A DNA stretch of 64,000 bases from an uncultured Lachnospiraceae bacterium (GTDB lineage: Bacteria > Bacillota > Clostridia > Lachnospirales > Lachnospiraceae): positions 1 to 64,000 of the forward strand of contig CACWHK010000003.1 in assembly GCA_902760755.1 (NCBI GenBank). The letters run 5' to 3'. The position numbers were made by a program, and so were the translations under genes. Below the pieces are notes generated by a model that was not told where the DNA came from, did no database searches, and saw only the letters and a program-made list of their open reading frames with translations. This document shows, piece by piece, positions 59,328 through 64,000 of this stretch; positions within the stretch are counted from its first letter, which is position 1, and every line of letters starts with the position of its first letter.

Positions 59328-60326
59328 ATGGACGTTGCAGAAAAAGAACTGAAGCGAAAAGATAAAAAGAAGATCATCCTTGCCACCACACCTTCCGGTG
59401 AGACCATCGAGATCAACGCCAAGAGCACGAAGCATAAATATTCCGGAGCAGACATCGCGTTCTATATCGCGGATTACCTGTTCTTCATCATCTTTACGAT
59501 CTCGTGTATCTTTCCGTTTTATTACATTTTCATCAACACGATTTCGGACCCGAAGCTGGTAAACAGCGGCTCCATCAATTTCTTCCCGAAGGGCCTCAGC
59601 ATTCAGAGCTATCTGGCGCTATCCAATGCCAGTGATCTCGGAAATGCGGTGCTGGTATCCGTTCTCAGGACCCTCATCGGAACGGCTCTGATGGTGCTGG
59701 CTTCCGCCTTCGTAGGATATCTGGTAACGAAAAAAGAAATGTGGGGACGGAAGTTCTTCTACCGCTTCCTGGTGGTTACGATGTACTTCAATGCGGGCCT
59801 CATCCCCTGGTACCTGAACATGCAGATGCTGGGACTTACCAACAGCTTTGCAGCTTACATCATTCCGGGAATCGTGGCACCCTACAACATCATACTGGTT
59901 AAGACCTATATCGAATCCATACCCGGGGAGCTGGAGGAGAGTGCGTTTATAGACGGGGCCTCCTTCTTCACGGTCTTCCGAAGGATCGTCTGGCCGTTAT
60001 CGAAACCGATCCTGGCCACCATCGCGATCTTCGGTGCCGTGGGGCACTGGAACAGCTTCCAGGACTCCCTGATCCTGATGTCGGATTCACCGCATCTTTA
60101 CACACTGCAGCACAGGTTGTACATTTATCTTAACACCAGCAGTAATATTGCGACGATCATGAACAATCCGGGTGCGGGAAACAACACGGCACTGGACTTT
60201 GCAAACAACGGACTTCTGATCAAGTATACGGTATCCATGGTATCGGTAATCCCGATCCTTCTGGTATATCCGTTCATGCAGAGATATTTTGAAGAGGGTA
60301 TTATGCTTGGCGCCGTTAAGGGTTAG
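59328..60326 (+). CDS. Carbohydrate ABC transporter permease (YtcP/LplC type)
   Basis: Second inner-membrane permease, 332 residues with six helices. A ~45-residue charged cytoplasmic N terminus precedes the first helix (YIADYLFFIIFTISCIFPFY). The EAA motif reads ESAFIDGASFFTVFRRIVWP, and the protein ends with the YtcP-typical GIMLGAVKG. It pairs with the preceding permease. Ribosome-binding site GGAAGGAGG. It lies 20 bases after the first permease and 25 before the binding protein. Confidence 0.95.
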   Translation: MDVAEKELKRKDKKKIILATTPSGETIEINAKSTKHKYSGADIAFYIADYLFFIIFTISCIFPFYYIFINTISDPKLVNSGSINFFPKGLSIQSYLALSNASDLGNAVLVSVLRTLIGTALMVLASAFVGYLVTKKEMWGRKFFYRFLVVTMYFNAGLIPWYLNMQMLGLTNSFAAYIIPGIVAPYNIILVKTYIESIPGELEESAFIDGASFFTVFRRIVWPLSKPILATIAIFGAVGHWNSFQDSLILMSDSPHLYTLQHRLYIYLNTSSNIATIMNNPGAGNNTALDFANNGLLIKYTVSMVSVIPILLVYPFMQRYFEEGIMLGAVKG

Positions 60327-60351
60327 GCATGATGATATAAGGAGGATGAAT

Positions 60352-62118
60352 ATGAAAAAGAGATGGTTTTCGAGGAAGTCACTGAAGCGGACCGCAGCTG
60401 TCGGTCTTGCCATGGTGACAATGATGGGAACTCTGGCAGGCTGCGGCGGTTCCTCCGGCGGAAGTACCGGAGCAGACGGCTCCACCTCCGGCGGAAGTGA
60501 TACGGAGCAGAGCAGCAGTGCGGGAGACCGTGAGCCGGTAACCCTTACCGTATACTCCGAGCGTGCAAACTACTCCGGTATGCAGGAGGGCTGGGGCGCA
60601 AAGCTGCTGAAGGATAAGTTCAATGTAGAGCTGAACATCGTTCCCAACGGCGAAGGCGTTTTTGATACCCGTATGGAATCCGGAAATCTCGGTGATATCG
60701 TGATCTTCGGTTCCGAGGGTGATTATATGCAGGCACGAGATGCAGGACTTCTCTTTGACTGGGAAGAGGATAATGTTCTGGCTGACTACGGTCCGTATAT
60801 CAAAGAGCATATGCCCTATGCCCTGGAGAAGAACCGTGACATGAGCAGTGACGGTAAGATCTACGGCCTCGGCTATGAGGTAGCTACCGATTCCAACGAT
60901 CTTCAGAGCTTCTTCTACACCTGGGATATCCGCTGGGATCTTTACGCCGAGCTTGGCTATCCGGAGGTAAAGAATCTGGATGATCTCGTAAATCTTTTTG
61001 TAGAGATGAAGAAGATCTGCCCCACGGACGATAACGGAAAGCCTACCTATGCAGCATCTCTCTGGCCGGACTGGGACGGTGACATGGTTATGTACGTTAA
61101 GTCCACCGCAACTGCCTATTACGGCTATGATGAGTTCGGTGTGGGCCTCTATGATCCTTCCACCGGTAAGTTCTACGGTGCACTGGATGACAATTCTCCG
61201 TATCTGGAGATGCTGGATTTCTACCACAAGCTTTATATGAACGATCTTCTGGATCCGGATTCCATGACAACCACCTATGATACCATGATCCAGAAGGTAA
61301 AGAGCAGCGGTACATTTTTCTCGATCTTTAATTATGCAGGATGTCTTGCATATAACACTCCGGAGCATATGGAGAGCGGACGCATGATGAAGTCCCTGAC
61401 TCCGACGGATGCTTCCCCCATCGTTTACGGTCTGAATGTGCTGGGTGGCAACAACTACTGGGCAATCGGAAACAACAGTGAGTATCCGGAGCTTTGCATG
61501 GAGATCATCAACTACTTCTGCACACCGGAGGGACGTATGAATATGGAATACGGTCCGAAGGGTGTAACCTGGGATTATGATGAGGACGGTAATACCTACT
61601 TCACAGAGCTTGGTAAGAAGACGAATTCCGACGGTTCCACCGTACTCGAGGGCAACGGCTTCTCCGGAACCTTCAAGGACGGACAGTTCCAGACCAACAT
61701 GATCACATGGTCTCTGGATGCATCCAATCCGGATTCCAATGGAGAGACCTACAATGATGAGAACTGGAAGTCCAATCAGACTGACGCACTTTGCGCAGTG
61801 GATCAGGACTGGAGAGATAAGACAGGCTGCACAACCACAAATGAGTACATGCTGAAGGGCAAGTACATGGTATCTCCGGGCTCGGCTTACGTTATGCCCA
61901 CAAGATCCGATGAGCTGAAGACCACCTGGGCACAGGTTACCAAGTGCATCCGTGAGAATTCCTGGAAAGCCATCTATGCCAAGTCCGATGAGGAGTTCAC
62001 TTCCATCGTAAACGGTATGAAGGCTCAGGCGAAGGGCTTTGGATATCAGGATTGCTGGGACTGGTCCAATGAGCAGGCGAAGGCCCGCAAGGCAGCCGAG
62101 GATGCAGCATCCAATTAA
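60352..62118 (+). CDS. Extracellular solute-binding lipoprotein (LplA/LipO type)
   Basis: Substrate-binding lipoprotein of 588 residues. The signal peptide ends in a lipobox LAGC (Cys31), followed by a Gly/Ser/Thr linker to about 60. The remainder is a large type-1-cluster-like oligosaccharide-binding protein as found with LplB/YtcP permeases, rich in aromatic residues (for example WAIGNNSEYPEL, WSLDASNPDSNG). It captures the oligosaccharide for import; xyloglucan-derived sugars are suggested by the neighbouring enzymes. The start ATG 60352 follows AAGGAGG; the longer frame upstream overlaps the permease. Confidence 0.94.
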   Translation: MKKRWFSRKSLKRTAAVGLAMVTMMGTLAGCGGSSGGSTGADGSTSGGSDTEQSSSAGDREPVTLTVYSERANYSGMQEGWGAKLLKDKFNVELNIVPNGEGVFDTRMESGNLGDIVIFGSEGDYMQARDAGLLFDWEEDNVLADYGPYIKEHMPYALEKNRDMSSDGKIYGLGYEVATDSNDLQSFFYTWDIRWDLYAELGYPEVKNLDDLVNLFVEMKKICPTDDNGKPTYAASLWPDWDGDMVMYVKSTATAYYGYDEFGVGLYDPSTGKFYGALDDNSPYLEMLDFYHKLYMNDLLDPDSMTTTYDTMIQKVKSSGTFFSIFNYAGCLAYNTPEHMESGRMMKSLTPTDASPIVYGLNVLGGNNYWAIGNNSEYPELCMEIINYFCTPEGRMNMEYGPKGVTWDYDEDGNTYFTELGKKTNSDGSTVLEGNGFSGTFKDGQFQTNMITWSLDASNPDSNGETYNDENWKSNQTDALCAVDQDWRDKTGCTTTNEYMLKGKYMVSPGSAYVMPTRSDELKTTWAQVTKCIRENSWKAIYAKSDEEFTSIVNGMKAQAKGFGYQDCWDWSNEQAKARKAAEDAASN

Positions 62119-62153
62119 TCTGATATTTCGGCAGTGGTTACCGCTCAGGACTC

Positions 62154-62192
62154 TGCACCGGACGGACGTATGGAAGTGTTCCGCCCGGTGCA
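62154..62192 (+). other. Intercistronic hairpin after the binding-protein gene
   Basis: Stem TGCACCGG (62154-62161) with CCGGTGCA (62185-62192), extended inward by CGGA/TCCG. There is no U-tract. Such hairpins after binding-protein genes often protect the upstream mRNA and raise its level over the downstream gene. Confidence 0.6.
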
Positions 62193-62281
62193 CACCCACA
62201 GCAGTTCATGCCTGTAAAGGTTGATTCTGACTATAATGTTTGATATGATCCATGTATACGGATCAGGAAGTGAGGGAAAGC

Positions 62282-62938
62282 ATGTTGAAAGCATTTAATA
62301 TTGACGGGCCTTTGTATCGATTTATGTCCACCCTCACGAGCATCCTTGTGCTGAACTTCTGCTGGGTGATCGGAACGGTGATCGGACTCGGAACCACCAT
62401 CGGGGTGTCCACCGTGGCAGCCTTCGATGTTGGACTGAAGATGGCAGAGAACAAGGAAGGATATGTTGCAAGACAGTTTATTGAGGCTTATAAGAAGAAC
62501 CTGAAGCAGGGCATCCCCATGGGACTCATGTCACTGGTTGCCATGTACACGGTATATCTGGATTTTGAGATTTTCAACAAGATTCCGGATGCATCCATCC
62601 TGCTTTGTATCTGGGGCTTCCTTTCAGGTGCGGTATTCTTTATCTGCTTTGTCTATGCATATCCGCTTACGGCACGGTATGTGAATACCTTCCGGAACAC
62701 CATCAAGAATTCCTTCCGCATCTCTGTCCGTTATGCGGGCAGGACAGCGCTGCTGGCCCTGATCCTTGCCATCGAGGTCTGTGCCTTTATCTGGAATATG
62801 ACCACCTTCTTTATCGGGCTTTTGTTCGGACCGGCACTTCTGATCCTTACGGTATCCATGTTTGCCATGCCGATCTTCCGGAGGATCCAGAAGGAGAATA
62901 CGGAGGAAGGAATCGAAACCTATACGGATGATGAGTAG
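62282..62938 (+). CDS. YesL-family (DUF624) membrane protein
   Basis: Integral membrane protein of 218 residues with about five helices. It matches the YesL/DUF624 family in the N-terminal pattern FNIDGPLYRFMSTLTSILVLNFCWVIGT and the later VNTFRNTIKNSF. The family is regularly found beside YesMN and LplB/YtcP transporters; its role is not established. The start ATG 62282 follows GAGGG; an upstream in-frame ATG at 62252 has no ribosome-binding site. It is the last gene of the transporter operon, ended by a two-way terminator. Confidence 0.85.
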   Translation: MLKAFNIDGPLYRFMSTLTSILVLNFCWVIGTVIGLGTTIGVSTVAAFDVGLKMAENKEGYVARQFIEAYKKNLKQGIPMGLMSLVAMYTVYLDFEIFNKIPDASILLCIWGFLSGAVFFICFVYAYPLTARYVNTFRNTIKNSFRISVRYAGRTALLALILAIEVCAFIWNMTTFFIGLLFGPALLILTVSMFAMPIFRRIQKENTEEGIETYTDDE

Positions 62939-62982
62939 TCCGGCGAAATAAACGAATCCTACGAAGCTGACAATCCTAAACA

Positions 62983-63047
62983 AATAACCGGAAGGTATTT
63001 ACGACTCCACGGAAATGTAGTCGTAGATGCCTTCCGGTTATTATTTT
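62983..63047. terminator. Long bidirectional terminator between YesL and the regulator
   Basis: Left arm 62983-62995 (AATAACCGGAAGG) pairs with 63030-63042 (CCTTCCGGTTATT); inner ACGACT/AGTCGT extends the stem. The plus-strand tail is ATTTTG. It separates convergent genes. Confidence 0.85.
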
Positions 63048-63053
63048 GATATC

Positions 63054-64000
63054 TTATGAGTTTTGTTTCCGGTATTCAGCCGGACTGCAGCCGGTATGCT
63101 TCTTGAACTTTATGTGGAAGTAGTCCACATTCTTGTAGCCCACCATTTCCGCCACCTTGTATACCTGAGCCTTGGAGGTGGTAAGGATCTCCTTGGCCTT
63201 CTCTGTACGGACATGATCCAGATAGGCGTTGAAGTTCATGCCCATCTTCTTGCTGAAGATCTTGCCGAGATAAGAACTGTTGTAGCCAAAGAGTGGAGCG
63301 ATATTCTCCAGAGTGATATTGGTCTGGAAGTTATGGTCGATATAGTAGATCACGTCATCAATGATACTGTCCCGGGAGGAGTAACCGATGGATGTCATGA
63401 TCATATCAAACTGCTCACTGAAGAACCGCAGGATCTCATGGAGATAGCAGCTGTTCATGATGTACTGCAGTACACTTGAGTTTGCCTGGAAGGGAATCTC
63501 CGACTGACTGTAGAGAAGGAGCAGCTTCTCCTTGATCTTCAGGTAAATGTCAACGGACAGATTCTTTTCATCCTCGATGGAAAGAGGTGCATTATAGAGC
63601 ATAGTCCGCAGCTGCTGCAGGGTTTCCGCAGTCTTATTCCGGTTGAAAACCTGAATGTTGTTCACCAGGCGATCGGAGTATTCCGTAATAATCCTTTGCT
63701 TTAGTTCCTGACGTTCCTCGGAGCTAAGATCCGGCGCTTCCTCGGACTCTGCTTCGATGCTTTCGTCATACAGCATGGAATGCTGGTTCTCGTCGCAGAA
63801 GAAACGACGTGACATCATATGCAGGGCTTCGTGATAGGAGCGGGGGATCTCGGAAACATGCTTTACCACGCTTCCGCAGGCGATGAAGAGCTGGTCCAGC
63901 GGAGAGTTCTTCTCCGGTGGCAGTTCATTTTCGTACTTCTCCAGCAGCTGGGACAGACGCTCAATGGGGTGATGTCCCTTAAGAAGGAGCACCTGACTGT
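63054..64000 (-). CDS. YesN-like AraC-family response regulator (5' part cut by window edge)
   Basis: C-terminal ~313 residues of a larger regulator; the frame stays open to the right edge, so the receiver domain and true start are outside. The visible part has a linker helix-rich middle domain and a C-terminal AraC/XylS DNA-binding domain (last ~100 residues) with two helix-turn-helix units: ENIAPLFGYNSSYLGKIFSK and VAEMVGYKNVDYFHIKFKKH, ending GCSPAEYR. In this family the partner is a YesM-type kinase such as the one at 53617. It likely activates the glycan locus, perhaps through the TTGAGGTAT elements. Confidence 0.9.
   Translation of the reverse strand, partial: SQVLLLKGHHPIERLSQLLEKYENELPPEKNSPLDQLFIACGSVVKHVSEIPRSYHEALHMMSRRFFCDENQHSMLYDESIEAESEEAPDLSSEERQELKQRIITEYSDRLVNNIQVFNRNKTAETLQQLRTMLYNAPLSIEDEKNLSVDIYLKIKEKLLLLYSQSEIPFQANSSVLQYIMNSCYLHEILRFFSEQFDMIMTSIGYSSRDSIIDDVIYYIDHNFQTNITLENIAPLFGYNSSYLGKIFSKKMGMNFNAYLDHVRTEKAKEILTTSKAQVYKVAEMVGYKNVDYFHIKFKKHTGCSPAEYRKQNS

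Noticed and set aside
60379..62199. A 606-residue minus-strand open frame antisense to the binding lipoprotein
   Set aside because: Cys/Ile/Leu/Val-rich product typical of antisense to biased coding sequence; the plus-strand lipoprotein is clear.

Overview
The window looks like a chromosomal segment of a fibre-degrading Clostridia bacterium, most likely family Lachnospiraceae. This is an inference from gene content, not a database match. Supporting signs are low-to-mid GC, strong AGGAGG ribosome-binding sites, GTG and TTG starts, a MurT/GatD-type pair, a class B sortase, choline-binding-type wall repeats, DivIVA, RecU, a class II GalT, and a YesM/YesN-regulated glycan transporter next to several glycoside hydrolases. 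No phage genes, transposases or CRISPR arrays were seen.

Layout. 1-8.8 kb: a truncated hybrid sensor kinase, a NUDIX protein, and a two-component system followed by an ABC export-type ATPase and FtsX-like permease. 8.9-10.8 kb: a secreted wall-binding repeat protein facing a PHP-family phosphatase across a long two-way terminator. 11.0-14.2 kb: the glycolytic genes gap, pgk and tpiA. The gap reading frame is broken near its start by an exact 17-bp tandem duplication. 14.2-20.4 kb: mscL with a zinc-ribbon tail, a Pro-Thr-Glu repeat protein, a TetM-like GTPase fused to a Rae1/YacP-like nuclease domain, and on the minus strand murT with a GatD homologue that has lost both catalytic residues. 20.5-26.1 kb: a Gln/Tyr-rich membrane protein, then secG, rnr, smpB, a small membrane protein and ssrA (tmRNA). 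The 3' end of ssrA and its terminator are duplicated as a 49-bp direct repeat, and a strongly structured, unassigned RNA-like element follows. 26.1-35.2 kb: a YprB-like nuclease, a DivIVA protein, then ruvA-ruvB-zapA-U32-FtsW/RodA-PBP as a tightly packed repair, division and wall-synthesis cluster. 35.3-46.3 kb: a NUDIX protein, a sortase, tRNA-Leu(CAA), galT-galE, a TPR protein, an rRNA methyltransferase, a pseudouridine synthase, recU and nadE.

46.4-64 kb is the main accessory region. It holds GH43 on the minus strand, then GH5-GH29-GH31 with a YesM-type sensor kinase, a secreted cell-surface protein, two LplB/YtcP-type permeases with a lipoprotein, a YesL-like membrane protein, and a YesN-like regulator cut by the right edge. 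The enzyme set (endo-beta-glucanase type, alpha-xylosidase type, fucosidase type, arabinosidase/xylosidase type) fits a xyloglucan-like, fucosylated hemicellulose. The C-terminal module of the GH5 enzyme recurs in the surface protein, which makes that protein a candidate glycan-capture partner. The surface-protein gene and the transporter operon share an upstream promoter motif with identical spacing, a candidate site for the YesN-like regulator.

Limits: families were assigned by eye from motifs; start codons are judged from ribosome-binding sites; RNA structures and promoters are predictions by inspection.
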